Shown here: positions 1 through 9,666 of the stretch, piece by piece | Numbering within the stretch: the stretch's first letter is position 1 | Layout: each line of letters begins with the position of its first letter | NCBI RefSeq assembly: GCF_000152725.1 | Contig: NZ_CH724131.1 | Coordinates: forward strand, 2,565,412-2,629,411 | From: Pseudooceanicola batsensis HTCC2597 | Lineage (GTDB): Bacteria; Pseudomonadota; Alphaproteobacteria; Rhodobacterales; Rhodobacteraceae | Length of the DNA: 64,000 nt | Reading direction: 5' to 3' | The notes under the pieces: model-generated | Database searches by the model: none | Told to the model about the DNA's origin: nothing | What the model saw: the letters and a program-made list of their open reading frames with translations, nothing else | Position numbers and translations under genes: made by a program

Positions 1-1
1 C

Positions 2-310
2 GAATTGACGGCGGTGCTGACAGAGTTGCGCGAAGGCGGGGTCGTGGCAAACCTCAACGCGACCTTCGACTCTGCGCGCGATGCGGCCGATACCCTGCGC
101 GACGTCGCCCAACAGCTTCCCGCCCTGCTCGACCGCGCCAGGTCGACGATCGCCCAGGCCGGCACCACCATACAGGGATACGACGCCGAACGCGGGATCG
201 GCCGCGATCTCGCCACTGCCCTGCGCGAGGTGGAACGCGCCGCGGCCGCCGTGAACTCGCTCGCCCGTGCTCTGGAACGAAACCCCAACTCGCTGCTATT
301 TGGAAGATGA
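2..310 (+). CDS. PqiB/MlaD-type MCE protein, C-terminal fragment
   Basis: This is the 3' end of a gene that begins before the window; the frame is open from base 2 and stops at 308-310. The roughly 102 visible residues form one long amphipathic helical stretch (repeated Ala/Leu/Arg with the spacing of a coiled coil), typical of the C-terminal needle region of PqiB-like MCE proteins, which carry lipid between inner and outer membranes. The family call rests mostly on the next gene, which looks like the PqiC lipoprotein partner and starts one base after this stop. No MCE domain itself is visible, so the assignment is inferred from context. Confidence 0.6.
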   Translation, partial: ELTAVLTELREGGVVANLNATFDSARDAADTLRDVAQQLPALLDRARSTIAQAGTTIQGYDAERGIGRDLATALREVERAAAAVNSLARALERNPNSLLFGR

Positions 311-311
311 C

Positions 312-881
312 ATGATCTTGCGCCCTGCCCTTCTCCTCGTCCTCGTCGCCACGCTGTCTGCCTGTGGTGGCACCGTCGAACGCTATGCCACCGGCGCACC
401 CGTGGTCGAAGAAGAACTGCCGCGCATCTCGTCGCGATATCGCACGGTCGAGGTGCGGCAGATGTCGCTGCCCACCTACGCCGCATCGGAGGAAATCGCG
501 ACGCGCGACGAAACCGGCGCCATCGTGTCCGACAAGACGACGCTCTGGGCCGATGAGCCGGCCCGCGCCATGACGCTGGAACTGTCGCGGTATCTGGGCA
601 CGATCACCGGCGCGCAGGTCGCGGCCGAACCCTGGCCGTTCCTCGACCGCGCATCGGTCATCATCGACGTGCGGGTCGAGGAGATGGTGGCGGATGCCGA
701 CGGGGCCTTTCGTATCTCGGGCCAGTACTACGTGGCGCCGGATAGCGGAAACGGCGGGCGGTCCGGGCTCTTTTCCCTTGCCGAACCGATCCGCGGCGAA
801 GGCGCGTCAGCCATCGCCGCCGCCCGCACTGCCGTGACCAAGGACCTGGCCGAACAGATCACGCGCTCCGGGTTGCGCTGA
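312..881 (+). CDS. pqiC: PqiC/YmbA-type outer-membrane lipoprotein
   Basis: A 189-residue lipoprotein. The start ATG at 312 gives a clean signal peptide with a hydrophobic core and a lipobox, Leu-Ser-Ala-Cys, putting the lipidated Cys near residue 22. The open frame extends upstream, but that part overlaps the preceding gene in another frame and would destroy the signal peptide. The body fits the PqiC/YmbA (DUF330) family: an Ile-Ser-Ser-Arg-Tyr segment and paired short beta strands. PqiC anchors the PqiAB tunnel at the outer membrane. It begins one base after the upstream MCE gene, so the two are co-transcribed. The assignment is good at family level; the substrate is unknown. Confidence 0.75.
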   Translation: MILRPALLLVLVATLSACGGTVERYATGAPVVEEELPRISSRYRTVEVRQMSLPTYAASEEIATRDETGAIVSDKTTLWADEPARAMTLELSRYLGTITGAQVAAEPWPFLDRASVIIDVRVEEMVADADGAFRISGQYYVAPDSGNGGRSGLFSLAEPIRGEGASAIAAARTAVTKDLAEQITRSGLR

Positions 882-885
882 ATCA

Positions 886-919
886 AAACGGTCTCTGCAC
901 CGCTTGGCAGATACCGTTT
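886..919. terminator. hairpin between convergent pqiC and grpE
   Basis: A 13-bp stem with one mismatch (AAACGGTCTCTGC against GCAGATACCGTTT) and an 8-base loop lies in the 61-bp gap between the converging stops of pqiC and grpE. It is flanked by A-rich sequence on one side and TTTCTTTC on the other, so it could end transcription in both directions. Confidence 0.65.
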
Positions 920-942
920 CTTTCGCTCGCGATAGCGAGACC

Positions 943-1503
943 TCAGCTTGCCGGAGTCGAGGACACGCCCACTTGTGCCGGCCGCAACAGCCGGTCGGAC
1001 AACCAGAACCCCTCGGCCGAGACCTGGATGATGTCGCCGGCCTTGGTGCCGGGCACCGGGGCCTCGAACATCGCCTCGTGGACATTCGGATCGAACCGGT
1101 CGCCCACCTCGGGCGAGATCGGCTCCATTCCGTGCTTCTTGAACGTGTTCAGAAGCTCGCGCATCGTCAACTCCACCCCTTCGATCAGGGCGGAATTCTC
1201 GTCCGTCTTCTCTCCGGCGGCTTCCAGGGCGCGTTTCATGTTGTCGTAGATCGGCAGCAGATCGCGCGCCAGTTTCGAGCCGCCGTAAAGCTCGGCTTCG
1301 CGGCGCTGCTTGTCCGCCCGCTTGCGCGAGTTCTCCGCGTCCGCCAGGGCGCGCATCCACTTGTCCTTCAGCTCGTCCCGCTCGGCCCGCAACGCATCGA
1401 CCTCGATGGTCTCGTCATCCACCTCGTCGAGTTCGTCCGCGTAGGCCTCGGCTTCGGCCTCTTCGATATCGTCGAGAAAATCGTCGTTCTCAGATCCTGC
1501 CAT
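943..1503 (-). CDS. grpE: GrpE nucleotide-exchange factor
   Basis: GrpE, 186 residues, the exchange factor that releases ADP from DnaK. The N-terminal 40 residues are highly acidic (Asp/Glu-rich tail), followed by a long charged coiled coil (roughly residues 35-85, with ALRAERDELKDKWMRALAD) and the C-terminal beta domain containing the family signature around GMEPISPEVGDRFDPNVHEA and VPGTKAGDIIQVSAEGF. The length matches alphaproteobacterial GrpE. It lies 9 bases downstream of hrcA in the same direction, so the two form a heat-shock operon. No CIRCE operator was seen upstream of hrcA. Confidence 0.97.
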   Translation of the reverse strand: MAGSENDDFLDDIEEAEAEAYADELDEVDDETIEVDALRAERDELKDKWMRALADAENSRKRADKQRREAELYGGSKLARDLLPIYDNMKRALEAAGEKTDENSALIEGVELTMRELLNTFKKHGMEPISPEVGDRFDPNVHEAMFEAPVPGTKAGDIIQVSAEGFWLSDRLLRPAQVGVSSTPAS

Positions 1504-1512
1504 CTCTCACCT

Positions 1513-2577
1513 CTAACTCCGGTCCGCGATCATCCGGCCGACAAGCTGGGCGGTATAGTCCACGATGGGAACGATCCGCCCATAGTTCAGCCGGGTGGGT
1601 CCGATGACCCCGACCGCGCCGATGATCTTTCGATCCGCGTTCATATAAGGACTGACCACCAAAGAGGAACCCGAAAGTGAAAAAAGTTTGTTCTCGGAGC
1701 CGATGAAAATCCGTACGCCATCGCCCTCTTCGGCGAGGTCGAGAAATTCGACGATGTCGCGCTTGCGTTCGAGGTCGTCGAAGAGAATCCGGATGCGTTC
1801 CAGGTCCTCTTCCGCCCCGGCCTCTTCGAGAAGATTCGCCCGGCCGCGCACGATCAGTCTTTCGTGACGGGCCCCGCCGTCGTCCCATTCGGCCCAGCCC
1901 GAATCGATCAGCTCACGGGCGAGGGCATCGATCTCCTGCCGGCGCAGCTTGATCTCCTCGCCGATCACGCGGCTCAGATCGCTCAGCGTCCGGCCTTCGG
2001 CCAGCGCGTTCACGAAATTCGCCGCCTCGCGCATCGAACTCGGCGTCTGTCCGGGAGGAGGCGTGAAGATCCGGTTCTCGACATGCCCGTCGGCAAAGAC
2101 CAGCACGACGAGCGCCCTGTCATGACCGAGGCTGACGAATTCGATGTGCTTGATCGGCGCTTCGTGCTTGGGCGCCAGCACCAGCGATGCGCCCTGGGTT
2201 GCGCCTGACAGCGCCGATCCGATCCGGTCGAGCATACCGCCCACATCGCCGCCGCCGTTACCCACGGTCGCGTCGATCTTTTCTCGGTCAGCCACGTCGA
2301 GATCGCTCACCTCGAGCAGCCCGTCCACGAACATCCGCAGCCCCTGCTGCGTCGGAACCCGCCCCGCGCTGATATGCGGCGAATCGAGCAGGCCCAGGTA
2401 CTCCAGGTCTTGCATGACGTTCCGGATCGTCGCCGCGCTCACTTTCTCGTTCATCAGCCGCGTCAAGGTGCGCGAGCCCACGGGCTCACCGTTCGTCAGA
2501 TACCCCTCGACCACGCGGCGAAAGACTTCGCGCGACCGGTCGTTCAGTTCTTCAATAATATTGCTCGTGTCGTTCAT
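1513..2577 (-). CDS. hrcA: HrcA heat-inducible transcription repressor
   Basis: HrcA, 354 residues, the repressor that binds CIRCE operators of groE and related heat-shock genes. The N-terminal winged helix covers about residues 5-80, with the family block [20 protein letters not shown] and the recognition segment ending at [18 protein letters not shown]-like regulatory domain follows, ending in [20 protein letters not shown]. It starts at ATG 2577 and is the first gene of the hrcA-grpE pair, transcribed away from rph. Its own upstream region (2578-2667) contains no recognisable CIRCE inverted repeat, so autoregulation is not evident. Confidence 0.96.
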   Translation of the reverse strand: MNDTSNIIEELNDRSREVFRRVVEGYLTNGEPVGSRTLTRLMNEKVSAATIRNVMQDLEYLGLLDSPHISAGRVPTQQGLRMFVDGLLEVSDLDVADREKIDATVGNGGGDVGGMLDRIGSALSGATQGASLVLAPKHEAPIKHIEFVSLGHDRALVVLVFADGHVENRIFTPPPGQTPSSMREAANFVNALAEGRTLSDLSRVIGEEIKLRRQEIDALARELIDSGWAEWDDGGARHERLIVRGRANLLEEAGAEEDLERIRILFDDLERKRDIVEFLDLAEEGDGVRIFIGSENKLFSLSGSSLVVSPYMNADRKIIGAVGVIGPTRLNYGRIVPIVDYTAQLVGRMIADRS

Positions 2578-2667
2578 CGTGTCGTCGAACCCTGCCGCAT
2601 CCAGAGTAGTCCGGGCTTGCCTTCCGCGCCACGGCGGGACTATCCCACGCAGAGAAAGGGGACTTCC

Positions 2668-3381
2668 ATGCGACCATCAGGACGAGATTTAAGCGAAATG
2701 CGCGCGGTTTCAATCGAAACCGGGGTCACGAAACACGCCGAAGGCTCTTGCCTGATCAAGGTCGGTGACACCCACGTGATCTGCACCGCCACGATCGAGG
2801 ACCGCGTCCCGCCCTTCATCAAGGGCTCGGGTCTCGGGTGGGTGACGGCCGAATATGGCATGCTTCCCCGGTCGACCACCTCGCGGATGCGTCGTGAAGC
2901 TTCAGCCGGCAAACAGGGCGGCCGCACCGTCGAGATCCAGCGCCTGATCGGCCGGTCCCTGCGGGCCGGGGTCGACCGGGTCGCGCTGGGTGAACGGCAG
3001 ATCAGCATCGACTGCGACGTGATCCAGGCCGATGGCGGCACGCGATGCGCCTCGATCACCGGCGGCTGGGTCGCGCTGCGGCTTGCCGTGAACAAGCTCA
3101 TGAAAGCGGGCGATGTCGTCACCGATCCGCTGGTCGACCCGGTCGCCGCCGTCTCCTGCGGCATCTACGCCGGCCAGCCGGTGCTCGACCTCGATTATCC
3201 CGAGGACAGCGAAGCCGGCGTCGACGGGAATTTCGTCATGACAGGCTCGGGCCGCCTGATCGAAGTGCAGATGAGCGCCGAGGGCGCGACCTATTCCCGC
3301 GACCAGATGAACCAGCTTGTCGACCTGGCGGAAAAAGGCGTGTCCGAGCTGGCCGAAAAGCAAAAGGCTGCCTGTGCGTAG
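2668..3381 (+). CDS. rph: Ribonuclease PH
   Basis: RNase PH, 237 residues, a phosphate-dependent 3'-to-5' exoribonuclease that trims tRNA 3' ends as a ring hexamer. The N-terminus [12 protein letters not shown], the phosphate-binding segment [16 protein letters not shown] and the block [13 protein letters not shown] are typical. ATG 2668 was chosen because it follows AGAAAGGGGA at good spacing; the frame is open further upstream, but that sequence has no family similarity. It is transcribed divergently from hrcA, and its stop overlaps the start of rdgB by 8 bases, so the two are translationally coupled. Confidence 0.97.
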   Translation: MRPSGRDLSEMRAVSIETGVTKHAEGSCLIKVGDTHVICTATIEDRVPPFIKGSGLGWVTAEYGMLPRSTTSRMRREASAGKQGGRTVEIQRLIGRSLRAGVDRVALGERQISIDCDVIQADGGTRCASITGGWVALRLAVNKLMKAGDVVTDPLVDPVAAVSCGIYAGQPVLDLDYPEDSEAGVDGNFVMTGSGRLIEVQMSAEGATYSRDQMNQLVDLAEKGVSELAEKQKAACA

Positions 3382-3982
3382 GTTCGACGGCAAGGAACTG
3401 GTGATCGCCAGTCACAACAAAGGCAAGCTCCGCGAGATCGCGGAGCTTCTGACGCCGTTCGGCATCAACGTGAGTTCCGCCGCGGATCATGGTCTGGACG
3501 AACCCGCAGAGACGGAAGAGACCTTTGTCGGCAACGCCCGGATCAAGGCGCATTATGCCGCGCAGGCCACGGGGCTTCCCGCCCTGTCCGACGATAGCGG
3601 GATCACGGTCGACGCGCTCGGGGGACAGCCCGGGGTTCATACCGCCGACTGGGCCGAGACACCGGACGGACGCGATTTTCCCATGGCGATGACACGGGTC
3701 TGGACCCTGCTCGAGGAACGCGACGCCCCCCTGCCCCGCACGGCCAGCTTTAACGCAACGCTCGTTCTGGCATGGCCCGACGGGCACGACGAGGTCTTCG
3801 AAGGCAAGGTCGACGGTCAGGTCGTCTGGCCGATGCGCGGCGAGGAAGGCTTCGGGTTCGACCCTGTGTTCCTGCCCGACGGAGAAACCGAGACCTTCGG
3901 CGAAATGGACCCGGCGCGGAAAAAGGACATGTCTCATCGCGCGGATGCGTTCCGCAAGCTCGTGAAGGGTTGCTTTGCCTGA
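3374..3982 (+). CDS. rdgB: RdgB XTP/dITP pyrophosphatase
   Basis: RdgB/HAM1 pyrophosphatase, 202 residues. It removes ITP, dITP and XTP from the nucleotide pool. The N-terminal substrate loop [11 protein letters not shown], the metal-binding [11 protein letters not shown] block and the C-terminal GFGFDPVF and [11 protein letters not shown] motifs are all present. It starts at GTG 3374 inside the end of rph; no ATG gives the conserved N-terminus. Its stop overlaps the TTG start of hemW by 8 bases. The coupling rph-rdgB-hemW is common in alphaproteobacteria. Confidence 0.96.
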   Translation: MRRFDGKELVIASHNKGKLREIAELLTPFGINVSSAADHGLDEPAETEETFVGNARIKAHYAAQATGLPALSDDSGITVDALGGQPGVHTADWAETPDGRDFPMAMTRVWTLLEERDAPLPRTASFNATLVLAWPDGHDEVFEGKVDGQVVWPMRGEEGFGFDPVFLPDGETETFGEMDPARKKDMSHRADAFRKLVKGCFA

Positions 3983-5129
3983 AGACTGGGAAGCCGGCGG
4001 GTTCGGCATCTACATTCACTGGCCTTTCTGCGAGGCCAAGTGCCCCTATTGCGATTTCAACTCGCATGTCTCGCGCAGCATCGACCAGGACCGCTGGCTC
4101 TCGGCCTACCTCTCCGAACTCGACCGCCAAGCGGCCGAGGTGCCCGGCCGCGTGGTGAGCTCGGTCTTCTTCGGCGGCGGAACCCCCAGCCTGATGGACC
4201 CGCACGTGGTCGGTGCCGTTCTCGATCGCATCGCCCGGCTCTGGCCACAGGCCAACGACCCCGAAATCACCCTGGAGGCCAACCCCGGTTCCGTAGAATC
4301 CTCCCGATTCAGAGCCTACCACTCTGCCGGAGTGTCACGTGTGTCGATGGGGTTTCAGGCGATGAACGACGGCGACCTTCGCCGCCTCGGCCGCCTCCAC
4401 ACCGTCGCCGAGGCGCTGAGGGCCTTCGACATCGCGCGCAGTTGTTTCGAACGGGTGAGCTTTGACCTGATCTATGCCCGGCAGGACCAGACCCCCGAAG
4501 ATTGGCAGAAAGAGCTGGAACAGGCTCTTGAACTGGCCGTCGATCACCTCTCGCTCTACCAGTTGACGATCGAGGAAGGCACGGCCTTCGGGGACCGCTA
4601 CCGCATCGGAAAGCTTAGGGGGCTGCCGGACGAAGATGCCGCGGCGACCATGTACGAGATCACCCAGGCGGTTACCGCTGCGGCCGGCTTCGAACCCTAC
4701 GAGGTCAGCAATCATGCCCGTCCCGGAGCGGAATCCCGGCATAACAGTCTCTACTGGCGCTACGGCGACTATGTCGGGATCGGGCCCGGAGCGCACGGCC
4801 GTCTGACCCTCGGCGGCAAAAGAAACGCCACCGAAGCGATCCGGATGCCCGATGGCTGGTTGAAGGCGGCCGAACAAGGCAATGGCGACAAGCGGCGAAC
4901 GCCTCTGTCACCCTCGGACCAGGCTACGGAATTCCTCCTGATGGGACTACGGTTGACCGAAGGCGTCGACATGATGCGCTACACGCGCCTCGCCGGGCGC
5001 CCCCTGTCGCAATCTTCGGTTCTGGACCTATCTGAAATGGGCATGATCGAAACCGACGGCCAAAGGCTCCGTGTCTCGCCTCAGGGTCGTCTCGTGCTGA
5101 ACGCCGTGATTGCCCGTCTGTTGGAGTGA
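3975..5129 (+). CDS. hemW: HemW radical-SAM heme chaperone
   Basis: HemW, 384 residues, a radical-SAM protein formerly annotated as oxygen-independent coproporphyrinogen oxidase but now regarded as a heme chaperone. It shows IHWPFCEAKCPYCDFNSH near residues 15-32: the CX3CX2C cluster motif followed by CDFN, characteristic of HemW. GGGTPSLM and LEANPGS follow at the expected spacing, and the C-terminal HemN-type domain has the RHNSLYWRYGDYVGIGPGAH signature. The start is a TTG at 3975, 8 bases inside rdgB. The HemN-specific N-terminal extension is absent, which favours HemW over a true oxidase. Confidence 0.93.
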   Translation: MPEDWEAGGFGIYIHWPFCEAKCPYCDFNSHVSRSIDQDRWLSAYLSELDRQAAEVPGRVVSSVFFGGGTPSLMDPHVVGAVLDRIARLWPQANDPEITLEANPGSVESSRFRAYHSAGVSRVSMGFQAMNDGDLRRLGRLHTVAEALRAFDIARSCFERVSFDLIYARQDQTPEDWQKELEQALELAVDHLSLYQLTIEEGTAFGDRYRIGKLRGLPDEDAAATMYEITQAVTAAAGFEPYEVSNHARPGAESRHNSLYWRYGDYVGIGPGAHGRLTLGGKRNATEAIRMPDGWLKAAEQGNGDKRRTPLSPSDQATEFLLMGLRLTEGVDMMRYTRLAGRPLSQSSVLDLSEMGMIETDGQRLRVSPQGRLVLNAVIARLLE

Positions 5130-5132
5130 CCG

Positions 5133-5492
5133 ATGCGATACCTCTGGGCCACGCTTGGCTGTCTCAGTCTGCTTTGCGGGTTCATCGGTGTGGTTCTGCC
5201 CCTTATCCCGACCGTGCCTTTCCTGCTTCTCGCGGCCTTCTTCTTCGCGCGATCTTCTGAGCGAATGCACAGTTGGCTTTTGTCGCATCCCACCTTCGGC
5301 CCCGCGATCACCGACTGGCAGACCCACGGCGCCGTCTCGCTTCACGCAAAGAAAATGGCGACGCTCGCCTGCGCCGCCGTTCTCCTGATCTCGGTCGTCC
5401 TGGGTCTTTGCTGGCAGTTGATCGCCATTCAGGCCGCGACCCTCTCCTGCGTCATGGTCTTTCTCTGGACCCGCCCTACCGGGCCGCGCTGA
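5133..5492 (+). CDS. YbaN/DUF454 inner-membrane protein
   Basis: A 119-residue membrane protein of the YbaN (DUF454) family. The family signature GVVLPLIPTVPFLLLAAFFF occupies about residues 23-42 within the first hydrophobic hairpin, followed by ARSSERMHSWLLSHP and two C-terminal hydrophobic segments (roughly 78-110). It begins 3 bases after the hemW stop, so it is the last gene of the rph-rdgB-hemW run. Its last 17 bases overlap the 3' end of parB on the opposite strand. The molecular function of the family is not established. Confidence 0.88.
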   Translation: MRYLWATLGCLSLLCGFIGVVLPLIPTVPFLLLAAFFFARSSERMHSWLLSHPTFGPAITDWQTHGAVSLHAKKMATLACAAVLLISVVLGLCWQLIAIQAATLSCVMVFLWTRPTGPR

Positions 5493-6369
5493 GAACGCTG
5501 CACAACCTGTCCAGCTCGTCGAGGTTTCCGTACTTGATCGTAACCGAGCCGCCGTCTGATCCGTCCTGATGGTTGACCGCCACCTTCATGCCGAGAGCGG
5601 CCGAAAGATCCCCCTCCAGCGCCCGGGTGTCCGCGTCCTTCTCGGGCGCGCTCTTCTTGCCCGACGGCTTCGATTCGGTCTTGCCCTGCGTGGCGAGTTT
5701 TTCGGTTTCCCGCACCGACAGCCCGCCAGCCACAACGCGGGCAGCAAGGGCCGAAGGGCTCTCGGAGGTGATCAGCGCTCGCGCATGCCCGGCCGAAAGC
5801 TTGCCCGACGTGAGCAACTCCTGCACGTCTTCCGGAAGGTTCAGCAGGCGCAGGAGGTTGGCGATATAGCTGCGGCTCTTGCCCAGGGCCTCGGCCAGTT
5901 TCTCCTGCGTATGCCCGAACCTGTCCATCAGTTGACGATAGCCCGCCGCTTCCTCCACCGGGTTCAGGTCGGCCCGCTGGATGTTTTCAATGATGGCGAC
6001 CTCGAGCACCTCGGTGTCGTCATACTCGCGCAGCAACACCGGTATCTCGTGCAGCTTGGCCATCTGCGCGGCCCGCCAGCGCCGTTCACCGGCCACGATC
6101 TCGTAATTCTCGCCCTTCTGCCGGACGATCAACGGCTGGATCACGCCCTTTTCACGGATGGAACTGGCCAGCTCATCAAGCTGGTCCTGGGTAAAGCTGC
6201 GCCGCGGCTGGTCCGGGTTCGGCGTGACCTGCTCGATCGGAACCATCATGTCCGGCCGGCGCGGCGCACTTTCCACCTCGGCCGTAGCGGTCGGTTGATC
6301 GGCGTTCACATCCGCCATCAGCGCGGACAGCCCGCGCCCCAAGCCCCTGTTCTTCTGAATTTTGCTCAT
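5476..6369 (-). CDS. parB: ParB chromosome-partitioning CTPase
   Basis: ParB, 297 residues. It binds parS, loads as a CTP-dependent clamp and works with ParA to segregate the origin. The N-terminus has the alphaproteobacterial motif GLGRGLSALM; the CTP-binding domain has the GERRWRAA block and IIENIQRADLNPVEEA; a helix-turn-helix lies around EALGKSRSYIANLLRLL; and a dimerisation domain ends at NLDELDRLCSVL. Eleven bases separate it from parA upstream. Two perfect parS sites lie 1.4 and 3.3 kb away in rsmG and at the start of mnmG. Confidence 0.97.
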   Translation of the reverse strand: MSKIQKNRGLGRGLSALMADVNADQPTATAEVESAPRRPDMMVPIEQVTPNPDQPRRSFTQDQLDELASSIREKGVIQPLIVRQKGENYEIVAGERRWRAAQMAKLHEIPVLLREYDDTEVLEVAIIENIQRADLNPVEEAAGYRQLMDRFGHTQEKLAEALGKSRSYIANLLRLLNLPEDVQELLTSGKLSAGHARALITSESPSALAARVVAGGLSVRETEKLATQGKTESKPSGKKSAPEKDADTRALEGDLSAALGMKVAVNHQDGSDGGSVTIKYGNLDELDRLCSVLSAAR

Positions 6370-6380
6370 GACCGCTCCTC

Positions 6381-7190
6381 TCAGGCCTCAGCCGGTTCGT
6401 TGTTGTTCAGAAATTCCTGCGCCAGCGCCCGATAAGCCATCGCCCCTTTCGATCCTCCATCGAATTCGAGTACGGGCATGGCGTAGGACGGGGCCTCGCT
6501 CACCCTGACATTGCGGGGAATGCGCGTCTTGTAGACGATCTCGCCCAGGTTTTCCCGGGCGTCGGCCTCGACCTGCTGAGAGAGGTTGTTTCTGGCATCG
6601 TACATCGTCAGAACGACGCCCTCCATGCGCAGCCCGGGGTTCGCCGATTGGCGCACGTCCCGGATTGTCAGCATCAATTGCGACAAACCTTCAAGGGCAA
6701 AAAACTCGCTCTGCAGCGGCACAAGCACGGAATGAGCCGCCACCATGGCATTCACCGTCAAAAGGTTGAGCGACGGAGGACAGTCAATCAGAATGTAATC
6801 GAAATTGTACTTCTCCATGGCCGGCTGTCGCAATGCGTCGTGAAGAAGATAACTCCGCTTCTCGTTCGCGATCAGTTCGATATCGGCCGAGCTTAGATCG
6901 ACGGTCGACGGCACGATGCTGAGTCCGTCGACATCCGTCGCCAGGATGACATCCTCGAGCCGGGCATCGTCGAGAAGAAGTTCGTAGGTCGTATTCTCCC
7001 GCGCTTCGATTTCGATGCCGAGGCCGGTCGAGGCGTTCCCCTGCGGATCGAGGTCGATAATCAGGATGCTGCAACCATATTCGGCCAGCGCCGCCCCCAT
7101 GTTGATTGTCGTCGTCGTCTTGCCAACTCCGCCCTTCTGATTGGCAACCGCGACGATCTTCGGTCCTGATACCGTCATCAGTTCAGACAT
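6381..7190 (-). CDS. parA: ParA chromosome-partitioning ATPase
   Basis: ParA, 269 residues, a Walker-type ATPase that binds DNA non-specifically and pulls ParB-parS complexes. The deviant Walker A, NQKGGVGKTTTTINMGAAL, is near residues 17-35 (signature Lys in KGG), with Walker A' IIDLDPQGNAST and Walker B YILIDCPPSLNLLTVNA. It starts at ATG 7190, overlapping the 3' end of rsmG by 8 bases. With parB it forms the origin-proximal parAB operon seen across alphaproteobacteria. Confidence 0.97.
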   Translation of the reverse strand: MSELMTVSGPKIVAVANQKGGVGKTTTTINMGAALAEYGCSILIIDLDPQGNASTGLGIEIEARENTTYELLLDDARLEDVILATDVDGLSIVPSTVDLSSADIELIANEKRSYLLHDALRQPAMEKYNFDYILIDCPPSLNLLTVNAMVAAHSVLVPLQSEFFALEGLSQLMLTIRDVRQSANPGLRMEGVVLTMYDARNNLSQQVEADARENLGEIVYKTRIPRNVRVSEAPSYAMPVLEFDGGSKGAMAYRALAQEFLNNNEPAEA

Positions 7191-7788
7191 GCTCGATTTC
7201 CTCGATTCTCAAGATCACTGCCTCTGCGTCGGTTTTACTTTGCAACGCCTCGTGTTGGAAGCGCCATCGGGTTCGCGCCACCGCCAATTCATCTCTCCAA
7301 CTGCGCCCCTTCGGAAAGATTGCGACATGATCTTCGGACCCGTGCCGCTGGCTGAATTGCAGCAAATCCGTTAGCGGAGCCAGGGCCCTGGCGCTGATGA
7401 CGCTCGCCTGCGACGGCGGCTCATCCTCAATCCGCCTGGCTTTGATGGATACGGAAACACCTGCCTCTCGCGCCACTGTACGCAGGAAAGCGCATTTCCT
7501 CTGGTCGGATTCGATCAGCTTGACCTGCAAAGCCGGCGCCCTCTCCAGCGCAAGGATAGCGATTACCAGACCTGGAAACCCGCCGCCGCTCCCCATATCC
7601 ACCCAAAGGCCGCTCGCCTGCCGCGATGCTTCGAAGACCTGCACGGAATCAGCGACGTGCCGATTCCATGCGTCGTCCAGCGTGCTTTTGGAAACCAGAT
7701 TGATGCGCGGGTTCCATTGTCTCAGCAACCGCACAAAGATCTCGAGCCGCTCAAGTGTTTCACGTGAAACATCCGGACGCGCACTCAA
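7183..7788 (-). CDS. rsmG: RsmG 16S rRNA m7G527 methyltransferase
   Basis: RsmG (GidB), 201 residues, which methylates G527 of 16S rRNA using SAM. The SAM-binding loop [16 protein letters not shown] is near residues 63-78, preceded by [10 protein letters not shown]. The start is a TTG at 7788 that forms a TTGA overlap with the mnmG stop; no ATG is available at the family start. Codons 7-12 (Val-Ser-Arg-Glu-Thr) are written by a perfect parS site, so this coding region also serves as centromere DNA. The order mnmG-rsmG-parA-parB is conserved around bacterial origins. Confidence 0.96.
   Translation of the reverse strand: MSARPDVSRETLERLEIFVRLLRQWNPRINLVSKSTLDDAWNRHVADSVQVFEASRQASGLWVDMGSGGGFPGLVIAILALERAPALQVKLIESDQRKCAFLRTVAREAGVSVSIKARRIEDEPPSQASVISARALAPLTDLLQFSQRHGSEDHVAIFPKGRSWRDELAVARTRWRFQHEALQSKTDAEAVILRIEEIEHV
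7756..7771. promoter_or_regulatory. parS centromere site 1
   Basis: TGTTTCACGTGAAACA, a perfect 16-bp palindrome identical to the consensus bacterial parS. It lies inside the 5' coding part of rsmG, about 1.4 kb from parB. Confidence 0.95.
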
Positions 7789-9662
7789 GCCGACTTCTTC
7801 CGTTCATCGCGCCGCAACCGCGCCAGCAGCAACGTCAACGCAGCAGGAGTCATACCTTCCACCTTGGCCGCCTGAGCCAGGTTCGCGGGACGAGCCGCCG
7901 ACAGTTTTGAGCGGAGCTCGGACGAAAGCCCATCAAGATCGCCATATCCAAAATCCTCCGGGATCGCGTGCGCTTCGTCCCGGCGGATGGCTTCGACATC
8001 CTTCTCCTGCCGAAGGATATAGCTGGCGTAGAGGGCATCCTTGGCTAATTGGTCCTGAATGCCCTGGTCTACCGAACAAAGACGCGGATCCAGAGCCTCC
8101 AACTGGTCGAAGCTGACGTCTTGCAAAGACAATAGCTGATACGCTGAGCGCCGGTTGCCGTCCTGGCTCAACTTGATTCCAACGGAAAGCGCTTCTTTTG
8201 GAGAATACGACGTGGACTCCATGAGCGCCCTGCCCGCTTCCAAACGCTCCATCTTGTCGCTGAAACGCCTCGACCTCTCGTCGCCAATGCACCCAACTTC
8301 CAATCCCTTGGGTGTCAGGCGTTGATCAGCGTTGTCGGCGCGAAGCGAAAGCCGAAACTCGGCCCGTGAGGTGAACATCCGGTACGGCTCCGTCACACCC
8401 CGAGTCGTGAGGTCGTCGATCATGACGCCGATGTAACTATCGGACCGGCTGAATTGCACCGCATCAGACCCGAGGCTCGATGCCGCCGCGTTCAGACCGG
8501 CGACGAGACCTTGGGCCGCGGCTTCTTCGTATCCGGTGGTTCCGTTGATCTGACCTGCGAGGAAAAGACCCGGCACGGATTTCAGCTGCAGCCGAAGATC
8601 CAGGACACGCGGATCGACGTAATCATATTCAATTGCATATCCCGGCTGGACGATCTCGGTCTGCTCGAGGCCACGAATAGAGTGGACATAGTCCTCCTGA
8701 ACGTCCTGGGGCAAAGAAGTGGAGATGCCGTTGGGATAAACGGTCGGATCGTCCGCCCCCTCCGGTTCAAGAAAAATCTGGTGAGAGGTCTTTTCCGCGA
8801 ATCGGACGACCTTGTCCTCGATCGAGGGGCAATACCGAGGGCCCACCCCGTCGATGTGCCCGCCATACATCGCGGACCGGTTAAGGTTCGCCCGAATGAT
8901 CTCGTGCGTCTCTTCGTTCGTGTGGGTGATCCCGCAGGAAACCTGCGGCGCCATGACCTTGGAGGACAGAAACGAGAACAGCACCGGGGTATCGTCGCCC
9001 GGTTGCTCCTCAAGAACGTCCCAATTGATGGTACGCCCATCGAGCCGTGGCGGCGTTCCGGTCTTCAGCCGGCCGAGGGGCAAGCCGAAATCGTCGATCC
9101 GCTCGGCCAGTCTGACCGAAGGACGATCGCCCATCCGCCCCCCCGGCCTGGAAACATCGCCGATATGGATGACGCCACGCAGGAAAGTGCCCGTTGTCAA
9201 AACGGTCGCGCCGGCTGTGAGTGTGTCGGCTCCATTCAGGGCAACGCCGGATACCTGTCCTCCGTTCATGACAAAGTCGGTAACCTCGTCCTCGAGGATC
9301 GTCAGATTGGGGGTACCCTCCAGCTCGGCCAGCATTGCCGTGCGATATATCTTGCGATCGGATTGTGCGCGGGGCCCCTGCACCGCAGGCCCCTTGCGGC
9401 GGTTCAGCAGCCGGAATTGAATACCAGCCCGATCGGCAATACGGCCCATGACGCCATCCATGGCGTCGATCTCGCGCACCAGGTGACCTTTGCCCAACCC
9501 TCCAATCGCAGGGTTGCACGACATCACGCCGATCCCGTCCTTGCGGAGGGTGACCAGTGCGGTCCGTGCGCCCATCCTCGCCGAGGCCGCCGCTGCTTCG
9601 CATCCCGCGTGCCCCCCGCCAATTACGATAACGTCGAAGTCAGAATGTTTCACGTGAAACAC
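7785..9662 (-). CDS. mnmG: MnmG tRNA U34 carboxymethylaminomethyl-modification enzyme
   Basis: MnmG (GidA), 625 residues, the FAD-dependent half of the MnmE-MnmG complex that modifies the wobble uridine of several tRNAs. The FAD-binding loop is [16 protein letters not shown] near residues 10-25. The conserved blocks [31 protein letters not shown] and [21 protein letters not shown] are all present. The start was set at GTG 9662: it gives Val-Phe-His-Val-Lys-His just before the FAD motif, whereas the longer open frame runs into mnmE coding sequence. The first codons are part of parS site 2. The gene lies 4 bases from the mnmE stop and overlaps rsmG. Confidence 0.96.
   Translation of the reverse strand: MFHVKHSDFDVIVIGGGHAGCEAAAASARMGARTALVTLRKDGIGVMSCNPAIGGLGKGHLVREIDAMDGVMGRIADRAGIQFRLLNRRKGPAVQGPRAQSDRKIYRTAMLAELEGTPNLTILEDEVTDFVMNGGQVSGVALNGADTLTAGATVLTTGTFLRGVIHIGDVSRPGGRMGDRPSVRLAERIDDFGLPLGRLKTGTPPRLDGRTINWDVLEEQPGDDTPVLFSFLSSKVMAPQVSCGITHTNEETHEIIRANLNRSAMYGGHIDGVGPRYCPSIEDKVVRFAEKTSHQIFLEPEGADDPTVYPNGISTSLPQDVQEDYVHSIRGLEQTEIVQPGYAIEYDYVDPRVLDLRLQLKSVPGLFLAGQINGTTGYEEAAAQGLVAGLNAAASSLGSDAVQFSRSDSYIGVMIDDLTTRGVTEPYRMFTSRAEFRLSLRADNADQRLTPKGLEVGCIGDERSRRFSDKMERLEAGRALMESTSYSPKEALSVGIKLSQDGNRRSAYQLLSLQDVSFDQLEALDPRLCSVDQGIQDQLAKDALYASYILRQEKDVEAIRRDEAHAIPEDFGYGDLDGLSSELRSKLSAARPANLAQAAKVEGMTPAALTLLLARLRRDERKKSA
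9646..9661. promoter_or_regulatory. parS centromere site 2
   Basis: A second perfect TGTTTCACGTGAAACA. It overlaps the GTG start codon of mnmG and spells the first residues of the protein. It is 1,890 bp from site 1. Confidence 0.95.
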
Positions 9663-9666
9663 ACCC

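Noticed and set aside
2578-2667. CIRCE operator upstream of hrcA
   Set aside because: No TTAGCACTC-N9-GAGTGCTAA-like inverted repeat is present.
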